Assembly: GCF_049701175.1 (NCBI RefSeq)
Contig: NZ_JBNATW010000008.1
Span: 1 to 64,000 of the forward strand
Length of the DNA: 64,000 nt
Source of the DNA: Thermovenabulum sp049701175
GTDB lineage: Bacteria > Bacillota > Thermosediminibacteria > Thermosediminibacterales > Thermosediminibacteraceae
Direction: 5' to 3'
The first letter of the stretch is position 1, and every line of letters begins with the position of its first letter. The notes below the pieces were generated by a model, which saw only the letters and a list, made by a program, of their open reading frames with translations, did no database searches and was not told the origin of the DNA. The position numbers and the translations under genes are program-made. Below, in pieces: positions 52,923 through 62,436 of this stretch.

Positions 52923-54292
52923 AGATAAAATACAAAAGGGCAGATAAAGCGGAAGGCCCGTTGTTAATAATGGAAAATGTGAAAAATGCGGTATTTGATG
53001 AAATAGTAGAAATAGAGATGCCCGATAAAACTTCGAGGCTCGGCAAAGTGGTGCAGATTGACAGAAACAAAGTGGTCATTCAGGTCTTTGAGGGCACTTC
53101 GGGTATTTCACTGCCTGATATTACTGTTGCTTTTACTGGAAGCCCTATGAGAATTCCCCTTTCAAAGGAGATTCTCGGCAGGGTATTTAACGGTATTGCA
53201 AAACCCATTGATGGAGCTGGAGAAATTTTTTCCACAAACTACTATGATATAAACGGTAGGCCTATGAACCCGGTTGCTAGGGTTTACCCTCGAAACTTTA
53301 TTCAAACGGGTATTTCAGCTATAGACGGCCTAATGACCCTGATAAGAGGGCAAAAACTCCCAATATTTTCAGGGGATGGCCTTCCCCATAATGAATTAGC
53401 AGCACAGATTGTAAAACAGGCAAAAATTTCGGGGGATGATGAAAAAAATTTTGCAGTTGTATTTGCGGCTATGGGGATAAAACACGATGAGGCGGATTTC
53501 TTTGTAAGGACCTTTGAAGAAGCTGGTGTAATGGATAGGGTTGTGATGTATGTAAACCTTGCGGATGACCCGGTTGTTGAAAGAATAATAACTCCTCGCT
53601 GTGCTCTTACTGCTGCAGAATTTTTAGCTTTTGAATGCGACATGCACGTCCTTGTTATTTTAACAGACATGACAAGCTACTGCGATGCTTTAAGGGAGAT
53701 ATCTTCTGCGAGGGAGGAAGTGCCTTCAAGGAAAGGCTATCCGGGGTACATGTACTCGGATTTGGCAAGCCTATATGAAAGGGCGGGGATGCTGAAGGGC
53801 TCTAAAGGGAGCATTACTCAAATACCTATTTTGACCATGCCCAATGACGATATAACCCATCCTGTCCCCGACCTTACGGGTTATATAACCGAAGGTCAGA
53901 TAGTTTTGAACAGGGCGCTCTACCAAAAGGGTATTTATCCACCGATAAATATTTTACCTTCCCTTTCCCGACTCATGAAGGACGGCATAGGTGAAAAATA
54001 TACGAGGGAAGATCATCCAGACCTTGCCAACCAGGTCTTTTCAGCTTATTCCCGTGTTCAGGAGGTTAGGGCTTTAGCACAGGTTATCGGCGAAGAAGAG
54101 CTATCCGATGTGGATAAAAGTTATATGGAATTCGGAAGGCAATTTGAAGAAAGCTTTGTAAAACAAGGTTTTGATGAGGAAAGAAGTATTTTTGAAACCT
54201 TAGATTTGATGTGGGAGCTTCTGAAAATACTTCCTGAAAAGGAACTTACAAGAATCAACCCATCCCTTATTAAAAAATATTTGAGGGGATGA
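52919..54292 (+). CDS. ntpB: V/A-type ATPase 2 regulatory subunit B
   Basis: 457 residues. PIFSGDGLPHNELAAQIVKQA replaces the Walker A, as in all B subunits; LPSLSRLMKDGIG is conserved. Overlaps ntpA by four bases. Non-catalytic partner of A in the hexameric head. Confidence 0.96.
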   Translation: MKIKYKRADKAEGPLLIMENVKNAVFDEIVEIEMPDKTSRLGKVVQIDRNKVVIQVFEGTSGISLPDITVAFTGSPMRIPLSKEILGRVFNGIAKPIDGAGEIFSTNYYDINGRPMNPVARVYPRNFIQTGISAIDGLMTLIRGQKLPIFSGDGLPHNELAAQIVKQAKISGDDEKNFAVVFAAMGIKHDEADFFVRTFEEAGVMDRVVMYVNLADDPVVERIITPRCALTAAEFLAFECDMHVLVILTDMTSYCDALREISSAREEVPSRKGYPGYMYSDLASLYERAGMLKGSKGSITQIPILTMPNDDITHPVPDLTGYITEGQIVLNRALYQKGIYPPINILPSLSRLMKDGIGEKYTREDHPDLANQVFSAYSRVQEVRALAQVIGEEELSDVDKSYMEFGRQFEESFVKQGFDEERSIFETLDLMWELLKILPEKELTRINPSLIKKYLRG

Positions 54293-54297
54293 TATTC

Positions 54298-54927
54298 TTG
54301 CTATTTAATATTGCACCTACCAAAGCAAATCTGCTTTCTGCCCAATCTACCCTTGAGTTTTCGAAAAAGGGCTACGAGCTTTTGGATAAAAAAAGGAATG
54401 TCTTAATAAGGGAATTGATGAGCATAATGAAAAGGGCTGAGGAGCTGCAGGAAAAAATAAACAAAATTTTTGAAGAAGCCTATGAAGCTCTAAAGATAGC
54501 CAATATAACCTTAGGAGTAAACCAGGTGTATGAAGTAGCTTGCTCTATTCCGTTAATGGAAGAGTTCGATATATTACACAAAAGCGTAATGGGTGTTGAA
54601 ATTCCAAAGATAAAATACGAAAAAAAGCCCTTAGAACACTACTACAGCTTTTACCATACTAATACTGCCCTTGATATTGCCCTGACAAAATTTTACGAGG
54701 TAAAATATCTTCTACTTGAACTTGCAGAAGTGGAAGACTCCATATTTAAACTTGCTATTGAGGTAAAAAGGACCCAAAAAAGGGCAAATGCGTTAAAAAA
54801 TATTCAGATACCCAAGTATGAAAAAATTGTAAAAGTTATTTCAGAAGTATTGGAAGAAAAAGAAAGGGAAGATTTTTTCAGGTTGAAAACTTTAAAAAAG
54901 AAATTAAAAAGAAGGGTGAAAAGGTAA
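54298..54927 (+). CDS. ntpD: V/A-type ATPase 2 central shaft subunit D
   Basis: 209 residues from TTG 54298, ten bases after GAGGGG; ATG 54289 lies too close to that site. N-terminal APTKANLLSAQSTLEFSKKGYELLDKKRNVLIREL and C-terminal VKRTQKRANALKNIQIPKYEKIVKVI give the shaft coiled coil. Ends inside a convergent terminator with hydF. Confidence 0.93.
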   Translation: MLFNIAPTKANLLSAQSTLEFSKKGYELLDKKRNVLIRELMSIMKRAEELQEKINKIFEEAYEALKIANITLGVNQVYEVACSIPLMEEFDILHKSVMGVEIPKIKYEKKPLEHYYSFYHTNTALDIALTKFYEVKYLLLELAEVEDSIFKLAIEVKRTQKRANALKNIQIPKYEKIVKVISEVLEEKEREDFFRLKTLKKKLKRRVKR

Positions 54928-54946
54928 ACCCTTCTTTTACTTTTTT
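54908..54946 (+). terminator. convergent terminator between V-ATPase 2 and hydF
   Basis: AAAGAAGGGT (54908-54917) pairs with ACCCTTCTTT (54928-54937), with T's after it on the plus strand and A's before it serving the opposite strand. The ntpD stop is in the loop. Confidence 0.85.
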
Positions 54947-56160
54947 AGCGGCTTTAAAGCCCTGTCCAATATACCGAGGGCGAATGCAATGAACACACCG
55001 TAATTTACTACCGGTATATTTTTTTCTTTTAAAACGGATAGTCTGTAAAGCATTTCCTTTCTATTTATCATACAACCGCCGCAGTGGATTACTAATTTAT
55101 ATTCATCTAAATTTTCCGGGAAGGTAAAACCAGAAGACCATGAAAAAGATAGCTCTTTTTTGGTTATTTCCTTCAAAAGCCTTGGAATTTTTACTGTTCC
55201 AATATCATCTTCCTGCCTGTGATGGGTGCAGGCTTCGGAAATCAAAACCTTGTCCCCGTTTTCTAAGTTTTTAATGGCTTTTGTCCCCTCCACCAATTGT
55301 TCGAGATCCCCTTTATAACGGGCAAATAATATGGAAAAGGAAGTGAGCGGTATGTCTTCAGGGGTTATTTCGGCTACCTTCTTGAAGGCTTGAGAGTCAG
55401 TGACAACTAATTTGGGTTTTTGTTTTAAAGAGTTTAAAGCGGTTGAAAGTTCGCTTTCTTTTGCGACAACAGCTATGCAGCCGCTGTCAAGAAGTTCCCT
55501 TATGGTTTGCTGCTGGGGTAGAATTAGCCTTCCCTTCGGGGCAGCCTTATCTATGGGTACTACCAGCACTGCTAAATCGCCGGGGTTTAAAAGGTCCGAA
55601 ATAAGCGGCACATCAGTGAAACTGCTGGGGGCTTTGTTTATAATTTGCCTTTTTAATTCTTCAATTCCTTCCCTTTTAAAAGCGGATACCTCAAGTAAAG
55701 GGAGGTTCAGCAAATCTTCCCACTTCTTTTTTTCTTCCTTTTTATATTTTAATGAATCCTTTTTATTAACCACTCCAACAACGGGTATATTTTTTTCTCT
55801 TATTTTTGACAGTATTTCTAAATCGTAGTCTGATACTCCGCTTTCACCGTCTATAACAAGGATGGCCACATCGGTCTTATTTAGCACCTGATAGGTTTTT
55901 TTGACCCTTAGTTCTCCAAGAACCCCTTCGTCGTCTATTCCTGCTGTGTCTATTATTACTACGGGACCAATTGGTAAAAGTTCCATAGCCTTAAATACGG
56001 GGTCGGTAGTAGTGCCTGCAACGGGAGAAACAAGGGCGATTTCTTGATTTGTAATGGCATTTATGAGGCTGGATTTTCCAGCATTTCTTTTACCAAAAAT
56101 CGCTATATGAAGCCTGCTTGCTAATGGTGTAGAATTAAGGCTGTTTTCGGGCAATGACAA
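54937..56160 (-). CDS. hydF: [FeFe]-hydrogenase maturation GTPase HydF
   Basis: 407 residues from TTG at 56160, behind GGGGG. An N-terminal Era-like GTPase with P-loop GKRNAGKSS (23-31), the VVNKKDS G4 motif, then the HydF-specific half ending in ACTHHRQEDD and VIHCGGCMINRKEM, whose Cys/His set binds the [4Fe-4S] cluster and the diiron precursor. It matures [FeFe]-hydrogenase, implying H2 metabolism. Faces the V-ATPase 2 operon. Confidence 0.96.
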   Translation of the reverse strand: MSLPENSLNSTPLASRLHIAIFGKRNAGKSSLINAITNQEIALVSPVAGTTTDPVFKAMELLPIGPVVIIDTAGIDDEGVLGELRVKKTYQVLNKTDVAILVIDGESGVSDYDLEILSKIREKNIPVVGVVNKKDSLKYKKEEKKKWEDLLNLPLLEVSAFKREGIEELKRQIINKAPSSFTDVPLISDLLNPGDLAVLVVPIDKAAPKGRLILPQQQTIRELLDSGCIAVVAKESELSTALNSLKQKPKLVVTDSQAFKKVAEITPEDIPLTSFSILFARYKGDLEQLVEGTKAIKNLENGDKVLISEACTHHRQEDDIGTVKIPRLLKEITKKELSFSWSSGFTFPENLDEYKLVIHCGGCMINRKEMLYRLSVLKEKNIPVVNYGVFIAFALGILDRALKPLKK

Positions 56161-56254
56161 ATTAAGCTACCCCCTTTCAGAGCATCTCTTAAGAGCATTA
56201 TATCATAATTTTTTTATTTTGAATTTATTTTAATTACACCATTATTTATTAAAA

Positions 56255-56263
56255 TGTTATAAT
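56255..56263 (+). promoter_or_regulatory. extended -10 promoter for cdaA
   Basis: TGT-TATAAT (56255-56263), with no strong -35; about 35 bases before the cdaA ATG. Confidence 0.5.
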
Positions 56264-56297
56264 AAATTTAAGGAAAATAAATGGTTGAGGTGAAAGG

Positions 56298-57119
56298 ATG
56301 ATTATTCAATTAGCCGAACTTTTCAAAGGCTTTAGGTTGATGGACCTTTTGGATATTGCCATAGTTGCCTATGTATCGTATAAAGCTATACAGCTCATAA
56401 GAGGTACCCGGGCGGTACAGCTTATCAGAGGACTTATACTTTTTATTATCTTTACAAAAGTAAGTGAATGGTTGGGGCTTTACACCATAAACTGGATTTT
56501 AAAAAATGCTATGACGGTGGGTGTTATAGCACTGCTTATCGTTTTTCAGCCTGAATTAAGGAGGGCTTTAGAACAGCTGGGCAGAAGCAGGTTCTTTTCC
56601 AGTACCGTTTTTGGGTGGGGTGAAAAAGAAATTATTAGATTGATTGATGCTGTTGCCGAGGCCTGTGAGGAACTGTCTAAAAACAAGATAGGCGCTCTTA
56701 TGGTGTTAGAAGGACAAACTGGATTAAATGAGTATATCGAAACGGGTGTCAAAATAGGTGGTTTGGTGAGCCCCGAGCTTTTAATAAACATTTTTATCCC
56801 AAATACCCCCTTGCACGATGGGGCTGTAATTATAAGAAACGATAAAATTATGGCGGCTTCATGCTACCTTCCACTAACAGAAAACCCTAACCTCAGCAAG
56901 GAATTGGGCACAAGGCACAGGGCAGGACTTGGGATAACCGAACAGTCTGACGCGGTAGCGGTTATTGTTTCCGAAGAAACGGGAGTAATTTCCGTGGCAA
57001 GAGAAGGGAAGCTGAGCAGGTATTTGGATATAAAAACCTTAAAGAGCATGTTGAGGGAGATATACCAAGTAGGTGAAAAAAAGGGAAATTTGTGGAACTG
57101 GAGGCGGACTAATGCGTAA
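56298..57119 (+). CDS. cdaA: diadenylate cyclase CdaA
   Basis: 273 residues. Three N-terminal membrane helices, then the DAC domain with DGAVII (Asp174-Gly-Ala) and GTRHRAGLG (Arg206-His-Arg), both required for c-di-AMP synthesis from two ATP. c-di-AMP controls K+ and osmolyte transport and wall homeostasis. Starts the conserved cdaA-cdaR-glmM-glmS block. Confidence 0.97.
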   Translation: MIIQLAELFKGFRLMDLLDIAIVAYVSYKAIQLIRGTRAVQLIRGLILFIIFTKVSEWLGLYTINWILKNAMTVGVIALLIVFQPELRRALEQLGRSRFFSSTVFGWGEKEIIRLIDAVAEACEELSKNKIGALMVLEGQTGLNEYIETGVKIGGLVSPELLINIFIPNTPLHDGAVIIRNDKIMAASCYLPLTENPNLSKELGTRHRAGLGITEQSDAVAVIVSEETGVISVAREGKLSRYLDIKTLKSMLREIYQVGEKKGNLWNWRRTNA

Positions 57120-58317
57120 TATTTTGTCAAACGATTTTGTTTTAAAGGTGTTGTCCGTATTGGCCGCTTTGATTATGTGGATGTACGTGATGAATGAGCA
57201 AAACCCTCAGGTTACTTATGTAATTAAAAATGTTCCAATAAAATTTGTTAATTTGGATACCGAAAAATATGTAATAAAAGAAGATGGAAGGAATTATTTT
57301 GTAAATGTTAAGGTAAAAGCCCGCAGGAGCATAATAGTGGGTCTAAAGCCGGAGGATATAAGTGCTCAGGTAAACCTTCAAGGGAGAGGGGAAGGAGACA
57401 ATCTGCTTCCTGTAAACGTGACTGTACCAAATTATGTGGAGCTTGTGGACTTTACACCGAAAGAAATACTAATATCCTTAGATAGAGTAATTGAAAGCCA
57501 GGTAAATGTTGTAGCAAATGTAAAAGGTATTCCTGCTGAAGGATATGTGGCAAAACCTGCAGTGTTACAACCTCAAACTGTAGTAATTAGAGGGCCTAAA
57601 AGCGTAGTTGATGTTGCAAAAAATGCGGTTGTAGATGTGGATATATCAGGCAAGGCCTCTACTGTCGTAACAAAACTTCCAGTAAAAGTGTTTGATGAAA
57701 AGGGAGCGGAGCAAAAAAATCTTTCTGTTGAACCGGATACAGTAGAGGTTATCGTTCCTATTGTAAAGGCAACCACCGTTTCTTTAAAACCTGTTGTTAT
57801 AGGAAACCCACTTTCGGGGTATATAGTTAAAGACATCAAAATCGAGCCGTATAATATTTTTATTATAGGAAATGAAGAAGTTATTAAAAATATTTCCGAA
57901 TTGACTACAAAACCTGTTGATATTAGCCAAATAAGCACAGATACCGTAGTAGAAACCCAGATAATATATCCCGATGGCGTTGTTCCTGTAGATGAAAATA
58001 TGAAAAATGCAAGGATTACAATATATATCGAAAAAGCGGAATCAAAAGAGCTTTATTTTAATACCAATGATTTAGAAGTAAGAAATTTAAAAGAAGGATA
58101 TCAGGTTTTACTGGAAGAAAAAGGTTTTGTATTGACAGTAGTAGGTCCTGAGAGTATGATAGAAAAAGTGAGCAAAAAAGACGTACGCTGCTTTGTAGAT
58201 TTGTCGCAATTGACGGAAGGAAAGCACGAGGTAAAAGTCCAGGCGAATGTATCAGCTCCATATAAAATAGAAAATATAGAACCTTCTACTGTAAAAGTTA
58301 CCATAACGCGAATTTAA
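57112..58317 (+). CDS. cdaR: CdaR (YbbR-domain) regulator of CdaA
   Basis: 401 residues from ATG 57112, behind GGAGGCGG; the longer in-frame extension lies inside cdaA. A single N-terminal membrane helix (about 10-27) and four YbbR repeats in the extracytoplasmic part (for example AGNPLSGYIVKDIKIEP-like GNPLSGYIV and GVVPVDENM). Binds and modulates CdaA. Overlaps cdaA by eight bases. Confidence 0.93.
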   Translation: MRNILSNDFVLKVLSVLAALIMWMYVMNEQNPQVTYVIKNVPIKFVNLDTEKYVIKEDGRNYFVNVKVKARRSIIVGLKPEDISAQVNLQGRGEGDNLLPVNVTVPNYVELVDFTPKEILISLDRVIESQVNVVANVKGIPAEGYVAKPAVLQPQTVVIRGPKSVVDVAKNAVVDVDISGKASTVVTKLPVKVFDEKGAEQKNLSVEPDTVEVIVPIVKATTVSLKPVVIGNPLSGYIVKDIKIEPYNIFIIGNEEVIKNISELTTKPVDISQISTDTVVETQIIYPDGVVPVDENMKNARITIYIEKAESKELYFNTNDLEVRNLKEGYQVLLEEKGFVLTVVGPESMIEKVSKKDVRCFVDLSQLTEGKHEVKVQANVSAPYKIENIEPSTVKVTITRI

Positions 58318-58345
58318 AGGAATATGATAAAGAAAGGGGAACAGT

Positions 58346-59686
58346 ATGGGTAGGCTTTTCGGGACGGATGGAGTAAGGGGAATAGCAAATAAAGAACTTA
58401 CTCCAGAACTTGCTTTTTATTTGGGCAAAGCAGGCGCAAAAGTATTATCAAAATATCATAAAAAACCTTTATTTGTCATCGGAAGGGATACTCGGATTTC
58501 AGGAGATATGTTAGAAGCCGCAGTTGTTGCAGGTCTTTGTTCTTCTGGAGCCGATGTGGTAAAAGTTGGAATAGTACCTACACCTGCAGTAGCCTATCTT
58601 ACAAGGCATTTTAAGGCGGACGCAGGTATAGTTATATCCGCTTCTCACAATCCGGTGGAGTATAACGGTATAAAATTCTTCGACAGCAGGGGTTATAAAC
58701 TTCCCGATGAATTGGAGGATGAAATAGAAGAGATAGTACACAATGGGGATTTTGAAAAAAATCCCCCTATTGGTGCTGAAGTAGGGAGAGTGTACGAAAA
58801 GGATGGGCTTTCTTCCTATGTAGATTATGTTGTTTCCCTTTTTGGAGAAAATTATTTTAAAGGATTCAATGTTGCATTGGACTGTGCTAACGGAGCTTCT
58901 TTTAAAGCTGCTCCCCTTGTCTTTGAAAGGCTCGGAGCGAAACTCACTGTTATAAATAACGAGCCCGATGGATGCAATATAAATGTTAAATGCGGTTCTA
59001 CTCATCCTGAGGTATTGTCCCAATTTATTAAAGATAAAGGTTTTGATATTGGCTTTACCTTTGATGGGGATGCGGATAGATTGATAGCGGTCGATGAAGA
59101 AGGAGAAGTTGTTAACGGCGATCATGTTATGGCCATCTGGGCTTCCCATTTAAAAGAAACGGGTAGGCTTTTAAAGGATACAGTAGTCGCTACTGTAATG
59201 AGCAATATGGGGCTTGAAGTAGCCTTAAGGAAAATGGGCATAAAGATGGTGAGGACCAAAGTCGGGGATAGGTATGTCATGGAAGAAATTTTAAAGAATG
59301 GTTATATCTTCGGCGGAGAACAATCGGGTCACATCATATTTTTAGACCACAACACAACGGGAGACGGCATTATTACTGCTGTTAATCTTTTAGCAGTTTT
59401 AAAAGAAAAGAATAAAAAACTTTCCGAGCTAAAAAATATAATGCAGGTTTTCCCTCAGGTGCTAATTAATGTAAAGGTGAAGAGCAAGGAGGAATATGAA
59501 AAAAATGATGAAATAAAAGAAGAAATAAAAAAAGCTGAAAGGGAACTCGGCGAAAACGGCAGGATAGTCGTTAGGCCTTCAGGCACCGAACCCTTAATTC
59601 GAGTAATGGTGGAAGGCGAAAAGGAGGATATAATAAATAGTATCGCAAAAAGGGTTGCGGATGTTATACAAAAGGCTTTGAACTGA
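58346..59686 (+). CDS. glmM: phosphoglucosamine mutase GlmM
   Basis: 446 residues. Phosphoserine loop ISASHNPVEYNG with Ser100, metal loop TFDGDADRLI, and C-terminal RPSGTEPLIRVMVEG are intact. Converts glucosamine-6-P to glucosamine-1-P for peptidoglycan precursors. GAAAGGGG ribosome-binding site. Its product feeds into UDP-GlcNAc and thereby murA and wecB of this window. Confidence 0.97.
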   Translation: MGRLFGTDGVRGIANKELTPELAFYLGKAGAKVLSKYHKKPLFVIGRDTRISGDMLEAAVVAGLCSSGADVVKVGIVPTPAVAYLTRHFKADAGIVISASHNPVEYNGIKFFDSRGYKLPDELEDEIEEIVHNGDFEKNPPIGAEVGRVYEKDGLSSYVDYVVSLFGENYFKGFNVALDCANGASFKAAPLVFERLGAKLTVINNEPDGCNINVKCGSTHPEVLSQFIKDKGFDIGFTFDGDADRLIAVDEEGEVVNGDHVMAIWASHLKETGRLLKDTVVATVMSNMGLEVALRKMGIKMVRTKVGDRYVMEEILKNGYIFGGEQSGHIIFLDHNTTGDGIITAVNLLAVLKEKNKKLSELKNIMQVFPQVLINVKVKSKEEYEKNDEIKEEIKKAERELGENGRIVVRPSGTEPLIRVMVEGEKEDIINSIAKRVADVIQKALN

Positions 59687-59779
59687 ATAAATATAAAATA
59701 TTAAATATAATATGTTGAAGGGGGTGGTTAAATTCAAAAAGATAGTTTAAATAAAAAAAAGAAGAATGAATCTAATTAA

Positions 59780-59945
59780 AGCGCCTGAGCTTAAAAGGTG
59801 ATACACCTTTTAAGCTGACGAGGATGGGGTTTATCGAGTTTTCGGCGGGTGCCCCACGGAGCCTGCCATCCGCAGGAAGCCTACAAAACCCGCAAGCGAT
59901 TGTGGGGACAAAGGGGCTTTCGGGCAGGGTGAACCTTGAAAAATT
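59780..59945 (+). promoter_or_regulatory. glmS ribozyme (glucosamine-6-phosphate riboswitch)
   Basis: Starting GCGCCTGAGCTTAAAAGG at 59781, with the conserved GACGAGGATGGGG, TTCGGCGGGTGCCCC and later CCCGCAAGC and GGGGACAAAGGGGC segments. Self-cleavage is expected between A59780 and G59781 when glucosamine-6-P binds, lowering glmS expression. The ~90 bases before it are gene-free. Confidence 0.96.
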
Positions 59946-59976
59946 AACATTAAATTTATGAAAGGTAGGAAGTAAC

Positions 59977-61806
59977 ATGTGCGGTATAGTAGGATATATT
60001 GGCGATAAAATGGCAGCTCCTTTTTTAATAGACGGCCTAAAAAGGCTTGAATACAGGGGATACGATTCGGCGGGTATCGCCGTTATAGATTCAACGGATT
60101 TAAAAATTGTGAAAAGCGAAGGAAAGATTAAGGTTTTAGAGGAAAAATTAAAGGGCGAACTGCCTAAAGGTAGTTTAGGTATAGGCCACACCCGGTGGGC
60201 AACTCACGGGAAACCTTCCGATATTAACGCTCATCCCCATGAGGACTGTACCGGCGATTTTATAGTTGTCCACAACGGGATTATAGAAAATTATTTAGAA
60301 ATAAAAGAATGGCTGGAATCCCAGGGGCATGAATTTAAATCAGAGACCGATACCGAGGTAATACCCCACTTAATAGAGCACTATTACGGCGGGGATTTAT
60401 TTGAAGCCGTAAAAAAGGTTGTAAACATTTTAAAAGGTTCTTTTGCCCTTGGGGTAATAACAAAAAGGGAAGCCGATTGCATAGTAGCTGCAAGGAAATC
60501 AAGCCCCTTGATAGTTGGCATAGGCGAGGGTGAAAACTATATAGCATCGGATATCCCTGCAATTTTACAGCATACGAGGAAAGTATATATTTTAGAAGAC
60601 GAAGAAATGGCAAAAATTACAAAGGAAAGCATAGAAATTTGCAGATTCAATGGAGAAGAGGTAAAGAAGGAAGTTTTTGAAGTCAAATGGGATGCTATTG
60701 CTGCAGAAAAGGGCGGCTATCCGCACTTTATGCTAAAGGAGATTCACGAACAGCCTCGTGCTTTTAAGGATACGCTGACGGGTAGGCTCGATTTAGAAAA
60801 ACACGAGGTAAAATTAGATGATATTAAGATTACAAAAGAGGACTTGCAAAAAATCGAAAAAATATTTATAGTAGCTTGCGGAACAGCTTACCATGCCGGA
60901 GTAGTCGGGAAATACATTATCGAAAAGCTCTGCAAAATTCCCGTAGAAGTGGATGTAGCTTCTGAATTCAGATATAGAGAACCGATGATGAACGAAAATA
61001 CCCTTGTGATTATTATCAGCCAGTCGGGAGAGACGGCGGACACCTTAGCTGCACTTCGTGAAGCTAAAAATAAAGGGTCAAGGGTTATTGCTATTACTAA
61101 TGTGGTGGGAAGCTCGGTAGCAAGGGAAGCCGATGATGTACTGTATACTTGGGCAGGGCCCGAAATTGCAGTTGCTTCTACAAAGGCTTACAGCACCCAG
61201 CTAATCGCACTCACCCTGATCGCCCTTCGTTTTGCTAAGGAACTTGATACCATTTCCAATGAAATATTTGATGAAATAGCTTTGGAACTTAAAAAACTTC
61301 CCGAAAAAGCTGACCTTTTGCTTACTAAGGAAGAAGAAATTAAAAAACTTGCTGAAAAATACTCGAAAGTGGAGCACCTTTTTTATATAGGAAGGGGCCT
61401 TGACTATGCAGTAGCATTGGAAGGGGCCTTGAAGCTGAAGGAAATTTCATATATACATGCAGAAGCATATGCAGCAGGAGAATTAAAACACGGAACCTTA
61501 GCGCTTATAGTCGACGGCACACCGGTTATAGCCATTGCTACACAGGAACACTTATTTGAAAAGACTTTGAGCAACATAAAGGAAGTAAAGGCAAGGGAAG
61601 CGGTAGTAATTGGCTTTGCAAAGGAAGGAAACGAGGAAATCAAAAAATCGGTAGACCACGTATTTTATATACCAAACACCCATCCCATGTTAATGCCTAT
61701 TTTGACCGTAATACCTTTGCAGCTTTTTGCCTACCACGCCGCTGTGGCAAGGGGCACCGATGTGGATAAACCCAGAAACCTTGCAAAGAGCGTAACTGTT
61801 GAGTAA
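59977..61806 (+). CDS. glmS: glutamine-fructose-6-phosphate aminotransferase
   Basis: 609 residues. N-terminal glutaminase with catalytic Cys2 (MCGIVGYIGD) and HTRWATHG. Two SIS domains bind fructose-6-P (CGTAYHAG, SQSGETADT), and the C-terminus DKPRNLAKSVTVE is conserved. Makes glucosamine-6-P and is controlled by its ribozyme. Confidence 0.97.
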   Translation: MCGIVGYIGDKMAAPFLIDGLKRLEYRGYDSAGIAVIDSTDLKIVKSEGKIKVLEEKLKGELPKGSLGIGHTRWATHGKPSDINAHPHEDCTGDFIVVHNGIIENYLEIKEWLESQGHEFKSETDTEVIPHLIEHYYGGDLFEAVKKVVNILKGSFALGVITKREADCIVAARKSSPLIVGIGEGENYIASDIPAILQHTRKVYILEDEEMAKITKESIEICRFNGEEVKKEVFEVKWDAIAAEKGGYPHFMLKEIHEQPRAFKDTLTGRLDLEKHEVKLDDIKITKEDLQKIEKIFIVACGTAYHAGVVGKYIIEKLCKIPVEVDVASEFRYREPMMNENTLVIIISQSGETADTLAALREAKNKGSRVIAITNVVGSSVAREADDVLYTWAGPEIAVASTKAYSTQLIALTLIALRFAKELDTISNEIFDEIALELKKLPEKADLLLTKEEEIKKLAEKYSKVEHLFYIGRGLDYAVALEGALKLKEISYIHAEAYAAGELKHGTLALIVDGTPVIAIATQEHLFEKTLSNIKEVKAREAVVIGFAKEGNEEIKKSVDHVFYIPNTHPMLMPILTVIPLQLFAYHAAVARGTDVDKPRNLAKSVTVE

Positions 61807-61930
61807 AAGTAGAGGGATAAGTGGAAGGTGTTGTATATTTCATTTAAATCTTTTCCGCATGCGAAAAAAGTGTTTCCGTTGAGTGAGTGTTAAGGGAAAA
61901 GGATTAAGGATTAAGTCTTTGCAGAATAGC

Positions 61931-61990
61931 AAAGGGATAAGTGGTAAGGCCTCGAAAAATCAAGGTTTACGCCACTTATCCCTTTTTCCT
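61931..61990 (+). terminator. probable glmS-operon terminator
   Basis: AAAGGGATAAGTGG (61931-61944) pairs with CCACTTATCCCTTT (61972-61985), followed by T's. A similar GGGATAAGTGG stands at about 61814 without a partner. Confidence 0.78.
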
Positions 61991-62077
61991 TTTGCCTTTG
62001 AATCTGTCCATTCGGACAAACTTTTTTCACACAAAATAGGAACATGATTGGGAATTTTTAGTAGAAATATTGTTGCT

Positions 62078-62243
62078 TCACGGAAAAACTTTATTACCTC
62101 CCAGAAAATGCCATGTAGAGTTTATGCGGGTTTGAGGGATTGGAAATGGAAAGGGTTTTTTTTAAATCAACATAGTTAGTGACAAGGAAAAAGGAGATAA
62201 GGATCAAGTTTAGAAATTGTTTTTGGCTGAAGTTTTTCCGTGA
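62078..62243. repeat. 166-bp MITE-like element with 14-bp terminal inverted repeats
   Basis: TCACGGAAAAACTT (62078-62091) is repeated perfectly inverted at 62230-62243. The interior has no open reading frame worth reporting. Without a second copy it cannot be called a transposable element. Confidence 0.45.
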
Positions 62244-62436
62244 GTAAAAAAGTCGTTCCAAAAAGGGAAAAAAGTTTTTCCTATAAACTGTATTCATTTC
62301 TCATTTGCTTATTTCACATACGAAAAAGCAGCTTATTCTTATTTTTGAAATCCTTGAACCTGTAAAAAAACATCTTCTTTTAATAGATATAAAAATTTGA
62401 TATTATTATGGCAGGAAAGATAAGGAGGGACAGAAA

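Larger units (their letters stand above)
61807..62436. other. gene-poor region after glmS with degenerate repeats
   Basis: No supported gene in about 630 bases. Contents: a terminator (61931-61990), a small GTCC/GGAC hairpin near 62008-62022, a 166-bp element with 14-bp inverted ends, and several degenerate pieces of the type GAAAAAAGTTTTTCC and GGATTAAGG. It looks like decayed mobile or duplicated DNA. Confidence 0.5.

Noticed and set aside
58511..59149. 212-codon open frame opposite glmM
   Set aside because: Shadow of glmM, whose catalytic motifs are intact in the forward frame.
62094..62297. 67-codon minus-strand open frame after glmS
   Set aside because: Lies in the repeat-rich gene-poor region, composition biased by T-runs, no ribosome-binding site.
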